In this document: positions 25,294-32,781 of the stretch, in pieces
Numbering within the stretch: position 1 is the first letter of the stretch
Layout: the number at the start of each line of letters is the position of its first letter
Source of the DNA: Achromobacter animicus
GTDB taxonomy: Bacteria > Pseudomonadota > Gammaproteobacteria > Burkholderiales > Burkholderiaceae_B
Direction: 5' to 3'
Assembly: GCF_902859585.1 (NCBI RefSeq)
Contig: NZ_CADIJM010000019.1
Coordinates: 1 to 64,000 of the forward strand
DNA: 64,000 bases
The notes under the pieces: generated by a model
Told to the model about the DNA's origin: nothing
Database searches by the model: none
The model's input: only the letters and a program-made list of their open reading frames with translations
Program-made: the position numbers and the translations under genes

Positions 25294-25974
25294 TCAACTG
25301 GAAAAGGCGGCGTTAGGCACTTCGGTCACGCGCTTGACGAAGATGCCCGGCGTCACCACGGCCTCGGGCGGCAGTTCGCCCAATTCAGCCTTGGCGCGCA
25401 CCTGCACGATGGTCGTCTTGGCGGCCATGCACATGATGGGGCCGAAGTTGCGCGCGCTCATGTTGTAGGTCAGGTTGCCCCAGCGGTCGCCGCGGTCGGC
25501 CTTGACCAGCGCAAAGTCGCCATGCAGCGGCTCCTCGAACACGTGGCCGCGGCCGTTGATGATGCGGGTCTCCTTGCCGCGCGCAAGCTCGGTGCCGTAG
25601 GCGGTGGGCGTGAAGAAGCCGCCCAGTCCCGCGCCGGCCGCGCGCAAGCGTTCGGCGATGGTGCCTTGCGGCACGCATTCGAGCTCGATGCGGCCTTGCC
25701 GGTAGAGTTCGTCGAAGACCCAGGAGTGCGAAGCCTTCGGAAACGAGCAGATCACCTTGCGTACGCGTCCGGCTTTGGCCAGCGCGGCCAGGCCCGTCTC
25801 GCGGTTGCCGGCGTTGTTGCTGACCACGGTGAGTTCGCGCGCGCCTTGGTCGATGAGGGCGTGGATCAGTTCGGTGGGCATGCCGGCGCCGCCGAACCCG
25901 CTGATGAGCACGATGGCGCCGTCATGCACATCCGCAACGGCGGCTTCCGGCGTGTCGATGAACTTGTCGATCAT
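25294..25974 (-). CDS. pcaI: 3-oxoadipate CoA-transferase subunit A
   Basis: A 226-residue alpha subunit of a class I CoA-transferase, with the glycine-rich ISGFGGAGMPTELIHALID motif at about residues 29-47, VVSNNAGN, and GDRWGNLTYNMSARNFGPIM. It follows the Pseudomonas PcaI pattern closely. With PcaJ it would convert 3-oxoadipate to its CoA thioester, the step before thiolysis to succinyl-CoA and acetyl-CoA. The rest of the pca pathway is not in the window, so the substrate rests on similarity and the PcaR-like neighbour. Confidence 0.88.
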   Translation of the reverse strand: MIDKFIDTPEAAVADVHDGAIVLISGFGGAGMPTELIHALIDQGARELTVVSNNAGNRETGLAALAKAGRVRKVICSFPKASHSWVFDELYRQGRIELECVPQGTIAERLRAAGAGLGGFFTPTAYGTELARGKETRIINGRGHVFEEPLHGDFALVKADRGDRWGNLTYNMSARNFGPIMCMAAKTTIVQVRAKAELGELPPEAVVTPGIFVKRVTEVPNAAFSS

Positions 25975-26017
25975 GGGAGGGCTCCGATGAGGCGGACGCC
26001 GCGGCGCCCGGCCCCGC

Positions 26018-27037
26018 TCAGTTCACGGTGATGTTGGCCTGCTTGATGATCTCGGCGTAGCGTGCCGAGTCCTTCTTCATCAAATCGGCAAACTCTGCCG
26101 GCGTGCCGCCCACCGGCAGAAAGCCCGCATCCACGAACTTCTGGCGCACGTCCGGCTCCTTGACGATCTCGCTGATCTCGCGCGCCATACGTTCGATGAT
26201 CGGCTTGGGCGTGTTGGCCGGCGCCATCAGGCCGGCCCACGAACCGGTGACAAAGCCCGGCATGCCGGCTTCTTCCATGGTGGGAATGTCCGGCTCCGTG
26301 GGCCAGCGTTCCTTGCCCGTGAACGCCAGCGCCTTCAGGCGGTTCTGCTTCACGTATTGCATCGGCACCAGCACGGGATCGAACACCATGCTTACGCGGT
26401 TGCCCAGGATGTCGGTCAGGATCGGCGCGCTGCCCTTGTACGCCACGTGCGTCATCGTGATCTTGTTCTGCAGCGCAAAGTCGGCGCCGGTCAGGTGCGC
26501 GCTGGAGCCGTTGCCGCTGGACGCGTAGGTGAGCTTGTCCGGATTCTTGCGGGCATACGCGACCAGCTCCGCCACGGTCTTGACGGGAAGCTCGTTTGCC
26601 ACGAACAGGAACAGCGGCAGGTCCGCCATCTGCACAACGGGCGTCAGGTCCGCGGGCGTGTAACCCAGCTTGTAGAGATGGAAGTTGATGATGTAGGCCG
26701 GCAGCATCGACAGGAACGTATAGCCGTCGGGTTCCGCCTTGGCGGCCAGCGCCGACCCCAGGCTGCTGTTTGCGCCGGGGCGATTCTCGACGACGATGGT
26801 CTGGTTCAGCCGCGGTCCCAGCTTTTCCATCACGATGCGCGTCACGATGTCAGTGGAACCGCCCGGCGTGTACGGCACGATGATCTTGATCGGCTTGCTG
26901 GGCCAATTATCGGCCGCGTGGGCGGGGCCGGTGGCCAGGCCGGCCGCCGCCAGCGTGGCGAACAGCACGTGTTTGATAACGCGGCGGCGGTCAGTGGCCG
27001 CCGGGTGATGAGGCTGCGACTTGCATGCATGTGCCAT
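26018..27037 (-). CDS. Bug-type periplasmic solute-binding protein
   Basis: A 339-residue Bug-family receptor. A long N-region with RRR (about residues 17-19) and a hydrophobic stretch ending AHA form the signal peptide; the signature NWPSKPIKIIVPYTPGGSTDIV follows. A GGAGG ribosome binding site on the minus strand supports the ATG at 27037. It is the first gene of an operon with pcaI, pcaJ and iclR, so an aromatic acid or dicarboxylate related to beta-ketoadipate is a reasonable ligand guess. No transporter membrane genes accompany it. Confidence 0.92.
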   Translation of the reverse strand: MAHACKSQPHHPAATDRRRVIKHVLFATLAAAGLATGPAHAADNWPSKPIKIIVPYTPGGSTDIVTRIVMEKLGPRLNQTIVVENRPGANSSLGSALAAKAEPDGYTFLSMLPAYIINFHLYKLGYTPADLTPVVQMADLPLFLFVANELPVKTVAELVAYARKNPDKLTYASSGNGSSAHLTGADFALQNKITMTHVAYKGSAPILTDILGNRVSMVFDPVLVPMQYVKQNRLKALAFTGKERWPTEPDIPTMEEAGMPGFVTGSWAGLMAPANTPKPIIERMAREISEIVKEPDVRQKFVDAGFLPVGGTPAEFADLMKKDSARYAEIIKQANITVN

Positions 27038-27390
27038 GGACTTGTCTCCTCCATGAATCGGCCGATTGCCGCTGCGCGTCCGGGTTTTTATGTGACGCGA
27101 CGGCTTTTAAGGGTCTGCGGCTTTGCCGGCTATCGGACAAAGACGCAAAAAAAGTATGGCACGGGGAAATCGGCACGACGGCGCATGTCCCCGCCAAAAA
27201 AGTTCGATCACCGGACAAGGGGTTCGCGTTCACCAGTGCGCCATTTTTACGGGTTTTCACTAGGGACCGGCGCGTTGTTCACGCTGTGGACATGCCTTAA
27301 TCTGGCGGCCGGTCCGGTAAGGCAGGACCTGGTTTCAACTGTCCCCGGCTACAAGCCCAGGGCGGTCATCTATCTCAGGAGAAGCAGAAC
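27038..27390. other. Divergent intergenic region, 353 bp
   Basis: It holds the promoters of the bug-pcaIJ operon (minus) and the AapJ-like gene (plus), including an AGGAG ribosome binding site about 10 bp before the ATG at 27391. I see no small gene or strong repeat. The stretch 27140-27280 is relatively AT-rich compared with the flanks. Confidence 0.5.
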
Positions 27391-28413
27391 ATGAAGCGGA
27401 AATTGATGGTTGCGGCCGGCGCGATTGCCCTGGCCTGCGCGTCCCAGGCGGCGATGGCCGGTCCCACGCTGGACGCGGTGAAAAAGAAGGGATTCGTGCA
27501 ATGCGGCCTGACGGACGGCGTCTCCGGATTCTCCGCGACGAACAGCAAGGGCGAATGGGAAGGCATGGATGTGGATATCTGCCGCGCGGTGGCGGCGGCG
27601 GTGTTCGGCGATGCCTCGAAATTCAAGGGCTCCGCGCTGTCCACCCAGCAACGCTTCACCGCGCTGCAATCGGGCGAGGTCGACGTGCTGCTGCGCACCG
27701 TGACGCTGACCCAGACGCGCGACACGTCGCTGGGCCTGTCCGCAGTTGCCGCCAGTTTCTATGACGGCCAGGGCATCCTGGTGAGCAAGAAACTGGGCGT
27801 CAAGAGCGCCAAGGAACTGAACGGCGCCACGGTCTGCGTGCAGCCCGGCACCACCACCGAACTGAACCTGGCCGACTGGTTCCGCGCCAACAACATCGAG
27901 TTCAAGCCGGTCGTGATCGACAAGGTGACCGAAGTCGTGCGCGCCTTTGAATCCGGCCGTTGCGACGCCTTCACCGACGACGCCTCGCAACTGGCCGCCG
28001 TGCGCGCCACGCAGGTCGCCAACCCCAACGACTACGAGATCCTGCCGGAACGCTTCTCCAAGGAGCCGCTGGGTCCCATGGTCCGACAGGGCGACGAGAA
28101 CTGGCTGGGCATCGTGCGCTGGACGTTGTTTGCGCTGCTGGAAGCCGAGGAATACGGCATCACGCAGAAGAACGTGGACGACATGCTCAAGAGCAAGAAC
28201 CCCAACGTGCTGCGCATCCTGGGCGTGACGCCGGGCGCCGGCAAGAACATGGGCCTGGATGAGAAGTGGGCCTACAACGCCATCAAGGCGGTGGGCAACT
28301 ACAGCGAGGTGTTTGAGCGCAATGTGGGCAAGGACAGCAAGCTGGGCCTGCAACGCGGCACGAACGCGCTGTGGAACCAGGGCGGCGCGATGTATCCGTG
28401 GCCGATCCGTTGA
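27391..28413 (+). CDS. Amino acid ABC transporter substrate-binding protein (AapJ-like)
   Basis: A 340-residue periplasmic binding protein with a clear signal peptide (MKRKLMVAAGAIALACASQAAMA). The mature protein follows the AapJ/BztA pattern: LDAVKKKGFVQCGLTDGVSGFS, EGMDVDICRAVAAAVFGD, and SGEVDVLLRTVTLTQTRD. It should bind general L-amino acids such as glutamate, aspartate or glutamine. The permease and ATPase genes (aapQMP) that normally follow are missing; a terminator comes directly after it, so it is an orphan receptor here. Confidence 0.9.
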   Translation: MKRKLMVAAGAIALACASQAAMAGPTLDAVKKKGFVQCGLTDGVSGFSATNSKGEWEGMDVDICRAVAAAVFGDASKFKGSALSTQQRFTALQSGEVDVLLRTVTLTQTRDTSLGLSAVAASFYDGQGILVSKKLGVKSAKELNGATVCVQPGTTTELNLADWFRANNIEFKPVVIDKVTEVVRAFESGRCDAFTDDASQLAAVRATQVANPNDYEILPERFSKEPLGPMVRQGDENWLGIVRWTLFALLEAEEYGITQKNVDDMLKSKNPNVLRILGVTPGAGKNMGLDEKWAYNAIKAVGNYSEVFERNVGKDSKLGLQRGTNALWNQGGAMYPWPIR

Positions 28414-28460
28414 TGGGTAATCACCCATAGCGGACGGACAAACCCGTCGGATGTGATCGT

Positions 28461-28490
28461 GCAAGGCCTCCTTCGGGAGGCCTTGCTGTT
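28461..28490 (+). terminator. Intrinsic terminator after the AapJ-like gene
   Basis: GCAAGGCCTCC and GGAGGCCTTGC form a perfect 11 bp stem with a TTCG loop, followed by a short T-containing end. The stable tetraloop supports a real terminator. Confidence 0.85.
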
Positions 28491-28558
28491 TCCGGGTGCG
28501 ACCCGAACGGGAACGAGGCGTGCCTCGGAAAGGGGACGCCTTGGCACGTCTGCGATAG

Positions 28559-28582
28559 AATGCGAGCGATTCCCATTTGCAG
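28559..28582 (+). promoter_or_regulatory. Possible Fur box upstream of the sigma factor gene
   Basis: GAATGCGAGCGATTCCCATTTGC, about 20-40 bp before the sigma factor ATG, has the AAT...ATT/CATT spacing of Fur sites seen upstream of fecI-type genes in this family. The match to the 19 bp consensus is only partial, so this is a suggestion from context. Confidence 0.3.
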
Positions 28583-28600
28583 ATAACCGCCCGCCGCGCC

Positions 28601-29119
28601 ATGCTTCCGCCTTCCACGCTTACCTCGGACCATCCTCTGCTGGCCCGGATCTACACCGAAGACAGGCCATGGCTGCTGGGTCGCCTTTACACCCGGCTGC
28701 GCAACCTCGAAGACGCCGAAGACGTCGCGGGCGACACGTTCGTGCAGCTCATCCAGACGCCGCGTCTCGCCTCCGTGCGCGAGCCGCGCGCGCTCATCAT
28801 CACCATCGCCAAACGCCTGGTCTGGAAACTGTGGCGCCGCCGCGAGCTGGAAGCCGCGTGGCTGGAAAGCCTGTTTCATCAGGGCGAGCAGTTTGCGCCG
28901 TCGCCGCAGGAACAGCTTGCCATCCTGCAGACGCTGCAGCAGGTGGACCAGATGCTCGACGGCCTGTCTGCGAAGGCGCGCGCCGCGTTCCTGTACAGCC
29001 AGCTCGACGGCCTGACGCACAAGGAAATCGCCGCCGCGCTGGGCGTGTCGGTGAGCATGGTGCGCCAGTACATCTCGCAGGCGCTGCAGCGCTGCTACGC
29101 GCTGGCGGATGCGCAATGA
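28601..29119 (+). CDS. ECF sigma factor, FecI type
   Basis: A 172-residue extracytoplasmic-function sigma factor. Region 2 spans about residues 10-80 (RLYTRLRNLEDAEDVAGDTFVQLIQ) and region 4 about 115-165 (LDGLTHKEIAAALGVSVSMVRQYISQAL, a typical helix-turn-helix). The ATG at 28601 gives the standard family length. Its stop overlaps the fecR start as ATGA, and a TonB-dependent receptor follows, so this is a FecI-FecR-type cell-surface signalling set. It should direct RNA polymerase to the receptor promoter when the receptor binds its ferric siderophore. Confidence 0.92.
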   Translation: MLPPSTLTSDHPLLARIYTEDRPWLLGRLYTRLRNLEDAEDVAGDTFVQLIQTPRLASVREPRALIITIAKRLVWKLWRRRELEAAWLESLFHQGEQFAPSPQEQLAILQTLQQVDQMLDGLSAKARAAFLYSQLDGLTHKEIAAALGVSVSMVRQYISQALQRCYALADAQ

Positions 29120-30078
29120 GCCGCGAGCAAACCGTGGCCGAGGCCGGGGACCGCGCGATCGGCTTCTGGGTCAAGCTGACCTCGGGCGAGGCGACGGACG
29201 CCGATCACGCCGCCTGTGCCGCCTGGCGCGCGGCTGACCCGGCCCACGAACATGCCTGGGCGCGGCTGCAGCAGGGCCTGAGCCAGTCGGTGGGACGGCT
29301 GGAATCGGTCATGAAGAACGAGCATCACGCGCTGCGGCGCACGCTGGTGCGTCCGGCGCGCCGCCGCGTGCTTCTCAACGCGGCCGCCTTGGCCGGCGCC
29401 GCCGCGGCCGGCGGCTGGGTGGCCAACCGCATTTCCCCGCTGGGCAATCTGACGGCCGATCTGGGCACCGCCACGGGGGAACGCCGGACCTACACGCTGC
29501 CGGACGGCAGCCTGCTGACCCTGGATGCGCGCAGCCGGGTGGACTTGGACTTCACGGCGGACGCGCGCAGCGTGCGGCTGCTGGAGGGCGCGTTGGTGGT
29601 GCAGCCGCGCACCGGCCTTACGGCGATGTTTGCGGTGCACACGGCGCACGGGCAGGTCCGCAGCGCGGGCGCGGGCTGCATGGTGCGGCTGGAAGAGGAA
29701 GCCAGCCTGGCCGTGGCGTTGCAGAGCAGCGTCGAAGTGCTTCCGCGCGATGCGTCGCCGCTGACGCTGGCGATGGGGCAGGGCGCGCGTTTTGGCGCCG
29801 CCTGGGCGGACCGCCCGCAAGCGATGGAAGACGCCGCGTCGTGGCGCGAGGGATGGCTGAAGGTGCGCGACCAGCCGCTGGGCGAGATTGCCGCGGCGCT
29901 GGCCAGCTACCGCACGGGCGTGCTGCGCGTCAGCCCGCAGGCCGCCCGCCTGGCGGTGTCCGGTCTCTATCCGCTGGACGACACCGACCGCGCGCTGAGC
30001 GCGCTGGAACACACGCTGCCGATCACGGTCAGCCGCTATACGCGCTGGCTCACTTTGATCGACGTCCGTCCGGCCTGA
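29116..30078 (+). CDS. FecR family anti-sigma regulator
   Basis: A 320-residue inner-membrane regulator. The N-terminal cytoplasmic part (about residues 10-80, with DHAACAAWRAADPAHEHAWARLQ) is the DUF4880-type sigma-binding domain; a membrane segment lies at about 90-105 (LLNAAALAGAAAAGGWV), and the periplasmic FecR domain follows (GERRTYTLPDGSLLTLDARS). It receives the signal from the N-terminal domain of the receptor and releases the sigma factor. It is translationally coupled to the sigma gene by an ATGA overlap. Confidence 0.92.
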   Translation: MSREQTVAEAGDRAIGFWVKLTSGEATDADHAACAAWRAADPAHEHAWARLQQGLSQSVGRLESVMKNEHHALRRTLVRPARRRVLLNAAALAGAAAAGGWVANRISPLGNLTADLGTATGERRTYTLPDGSLLTLDARSRVDLDFTADARSVRLLEGALVVQPRTGLTAMFAVHTAHGQVRSAGAGCMVRLEEEASLAVALQSSVEVLPRDASPLTLAMGQGARFGAAWADRPQAMEDAASWREGWLKVRDQPLGEIAAALASYRTGVLRVSPQAARLAVSGLYPLDDTDRALSALEHTLPITVSRYTRWLTLIDVRPA

Positions 30079-30175
30079 CCGGTTTTTTTCACTTTTTTTC
30101 GCACGAGGACTGTCACTTTTCCGATCTCGCGGCACATACCCAGATATCACTGTGCGCAACGTATCGGAGAGCTTC

Positions 30176-32581
30176 ATGCGCGTTTTGCCTGTTCCCCATG
30201 TCCTGAGTATCGCCGTGGTCCTGGCGGCGTCCAGCCTTGGCCAGCCCGTCCAGGCCCAGCCGCGGGCGCCCATCGCGTTCGATCTGCCCGCTGGCAGCCT
30301 GGACGCAACGCTGACCGAGATTGCGAGGTTGAGCCGGACCGTCGTTTCCTACGATCCGCAGCTCGTGCGCGGCCTGAATGCCCCCGCGGTGCGGGGCGTA
30401 TACACCACGGACGCTGCGCTGCGCGCCGCCCTGGCGGGCAGCGGACTCGAATCCACACAGGCCGCGGACGGCACGCTGACCCTGCGGCGTGCGCCGCCTC
30501 AGACCCCCACGCTCGCACCGGTCACGGTGTCCGGTAATTTGCCGCCCGTGGATACCAGTGACACCTACGTCGTGCAGGTGACGAACAGCGCCACGCGCCT
30601 GAACCTGTCGCAGCGCGAGACGCCGCAATCGGTAACGGTGGTGACGCGCCAGCGCATGGATGACCAGTCCATGCGGAACCTGGACGACGTGTTGCAGGCG
30701 ACCACCGGCATTTCGGTGGTTCAGAGCGGTTCGGAGCGCTCGACCTACCAGGCGCGTGGCCAACAGATCGACAACCTGCAAATCGACGGCGTGCCGGTCA
30801 ACATCACCAACCCGTATTCGTTCGACGCCATCAACAAACCCACCACCGAGATCTATGACCGGGTCGAGGTCGTGCGCGGCGCCACGGGCCTGCTGGAAGG
30901 GGCCGGCAACCCGGCGGCCGCCATCAACCTGGTGCGCAAGCGGCCCGGCTACGAGACGACGGGGGTCATGACGGTGTCGGCGGGATCGTGGGACGACTAC
31001 CGCACCATGCTCGACGTGTCCTCGCCTTTGAACGACGCCAAGACGCTGCGCGGACGCGCCGTGATGGCTTACACCAATTCAGGCGACTTCCAGCAACATG
31101 CGGGCAAGGAGAACACGCTCTTCTACGGCATCCTGGAGGCCGACATCACGCCCGCCACCACGGTGACGGCGGGCCTGACCTACCAGAAGGACCGCAACCA
31201 GGGCTATGACTGGTCCGGCCTGCCGACGCGGACCGACGGTTCGTTCTACCCGATGTCGCGCAAGACGAGCCTGGTCGGCGACTGGAACTACGTGAACAAG
31301 CGCAACACCAACCTGTTCGCCGACATCAGGCATGAATTCGACAACGGCTGGAAGTTCACCCTGGCCGGGAACTGGCTGTCCGCCAAGTCGGACTTCCTGG
31401 GAAATTACACGCAGCGCACCACCGGCGACCTTTTCACACTGAACCCGCGCCTCTTCCATTTCAACGATACGCAGTGGGGCGTGGACGCGTATGCATCGGG
31501 CCCGTTCCAATTGCTGGGCCGCCAGCATGAGCTGGTGGTGGGCGCCTCCACGCGCAAGGACGACTTCGACTATCACGGTGGGCGCGACGCCAGCTATCGC
31601 TACGTGGTCGACATGAACGACCTGAGCGCCTTCGATCCGCCCGTGCCGACCGGGCTGGACGTGGACATGTGGCAGTACAACATCACGCAGAAGCAGCAAG
31701 GGATTTACACCGCCGGCCGCTTCAGCCTGACCGACAGCACGACCTTCCTCGTCGGTGCGCGCATGAGCTGGTTCGAATTCGACCGCTTTGCGCAGACCAC
31801 CGTGCGCACAGGAAGCCGCTATGAGCAGCGCGGCAAGGTCACGCCGTACGCTGGTGTGGTGCAGGACCTGAACGAGAACCTGTCGGCGTACGCCAGCTAT
31901 ACCGAAATCTTCAAGCCGCAGGAAAACATTGGCGTCGACGGCAGCGTGCTGCCGCCGATGACGGGGCAGAACTACGAGATTGGTCTGAAGGGCGAGTTCA
32001 TGGACCGCCGGGTGAACGCCGCGCTGGCGCTGTTCCAGACGGACCAGAAGGGCCGGGCCGACCGGATCTACGACATGGACCTGTGCCCGCCGGGCGTCCT
32101 TTCGTGCTTTCGCGCTGCCGAGAAGGTGCGCAACCGGGGCGTGGACTTCGAGATCAACGGCGCCATCACGCCGGCCTGGAATGTCAGCCTGGGCTACACG
32201 TACACGCAGTCCAAATATGCGCAGGGTCCGCTCGCCGGCCAGACATTTGCCAGCACCTTTCCGCGTCACCTGCTGAAGGTGTCCACCGACTACCGACTGC
32301 CGGACCAATGGAACAAGCTGCGCGTGGGCGGCTCGGTCTATGCGCAGAGCGGCATCTTCAACACCGGCACGACGGGTGGAGTCGACTACAGGATTTCGCA
32401 GGGCGCCTACACGCTGGTCGGCCTGCATGCGGTCTACGACGTCAACAAGAACCTGGCGGTGCAGTTCAATGTGGACAATCTCTTCGACCGGAATTACTAC
32501 CAGTCGGTGGGCAACACCGACTACTTCAATTACTTCGGCCAGCCGCGCACTTTCCGCCTCGCGCTGCGCGCCACGTTCTGA
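30176..32581 (+). CDS. TonB-dependent siderophore receptor with signalling domain
   Basis: A 801-residue outer-membrane transducer. The ATG at 30176 gives a signal peptide ending VQAQ and follows a GGAGAG-like ribosome binding site. Next come an STN signalling domain (about residues 38-90, FDLPAGSLDATLTEIARLS), a plug domain (QRETPQSVTVVTRQRMDD onwards; YDRVEVVRGATGLLEG) and a 22-strand barrel ending in a terminal phenylalanine (RLALRATF). The FpvA/FoxA-like pattern suggests a hydroxamate-type ferric siderophore. The STN domain and the FecI-FecR pair upstream show a self-inducing system. The exact siderophore is unknown, and no synthesis genes are nearby. Confidence 0.93.
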   Translation: MRVLPVPHVLSIAVVLAASSLGQPVQAQPRAPIAFDLPAGSLDATLTEIARLSRTVVSYDPQLVRGLNAPAVRGVYTTDAALRAALAGSGLESTQAADGTLTLRRAPPQTPTLAPVTVSGNLPPVDTSDTYVVQVTNSATRLNLSQRETPQSVTVVTRQRMDDQSMRNLDDVLQATTGISVVQSGSERSTYQARGQQIDNLQIDGVPVNITNPYSFDAINKPTTEIYDRVEVVRGATGLLEGAGNPAAAINLVRKRPGYETTGVMTVSAGSWDDYRTMLDVSSPLNDAKTLRGRAVMAYTNSGDFQQHAGKENTLFYGILEADITPATTVTAGLTYQKDRNQGYDWSGLPTRTDGSFYPMSRKTSLVGDWNYVNKRNTNLFADIRHEFDNGWKFTLAGNWLSAKSDFLGNYTQRTTGDLFTLNPRLFHFNDTQWGVDAYASGPFQLLGRQHELVVGASTRKDDFDYHGGRDASYRYVVDMNDLSAFDPPVPTGLDVDMWQYNITQKQQGIYTAGRFSLTDSTTFLVGARMSWFEFDRFAQTTVRTGSRYEQRGKVTPYAGVVQDLNENLSAYASYTEIFKPQENIGVDGSVLPPMTGQNYEIGLKGEFMDRRVNAALALFQTDQKGRADRIYDMDLCPPGVLSCFRAAEKVRNRGVDFEINGAITPAWNVSLGYTYTQSKYAQGPLAGQTFASTFPRHLLKVSTDYRLPDQWNKLRVGGSVYAQSGIFNTGTTGGVDYRISQGAYTLVGLHAVYDVNKNLAVQFNVDNLFDRNYYQSVGNTDYFNYFGQPRTFRLALRATF

Positions 32582-32631
32582 CGGCATGCGAACCGGGGGC
32601 GACCGTCTGCTTCCCGGGCGCCGCCCTGTTA

Positions 32632-32650
32632 TGTTCCGCCAGGCGGAACA
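32632..32650. repeat. Palindrome between TonB receptor and ThDP enzyme genes
   Basis: TGTTCCGCC and GGCGGAACA are separated by a single base, a nearly continuous 19 bp palindrome. It lies 50 bp after the receptor stop and 130 bp before the ThDP enzyme start, so it may be an operator of the latter. Confidence 0.6.
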
Positions 32651-32728
32651 CTGCCCGGAATGGTTCCATGCGCGCAAGCGGAAATGGCACTATCGCGAAT
32701 CCGCCAGGCTCCCTATGATGTCCGTTGC

Positions 32729-32749
32729 GCGGGTGGCCTTGCCACCCGC
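32729..32749 (+). promoter_or_regulatory. Hairpin in the leader of the ThDP enzyme gene
   Basis: GCGGGTGGC-CTT-GCCACCCGC is a perfect 9 bp stem with a 3 nt loop, ending 32 bp before the ATG at 32782. It may be a weak terminator for the receptor gene or a leader structure. Confidence 0.5.
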
Positions 32750-32781
32750 TACTGCCATTGATAACTACCAGGGAAACAACG

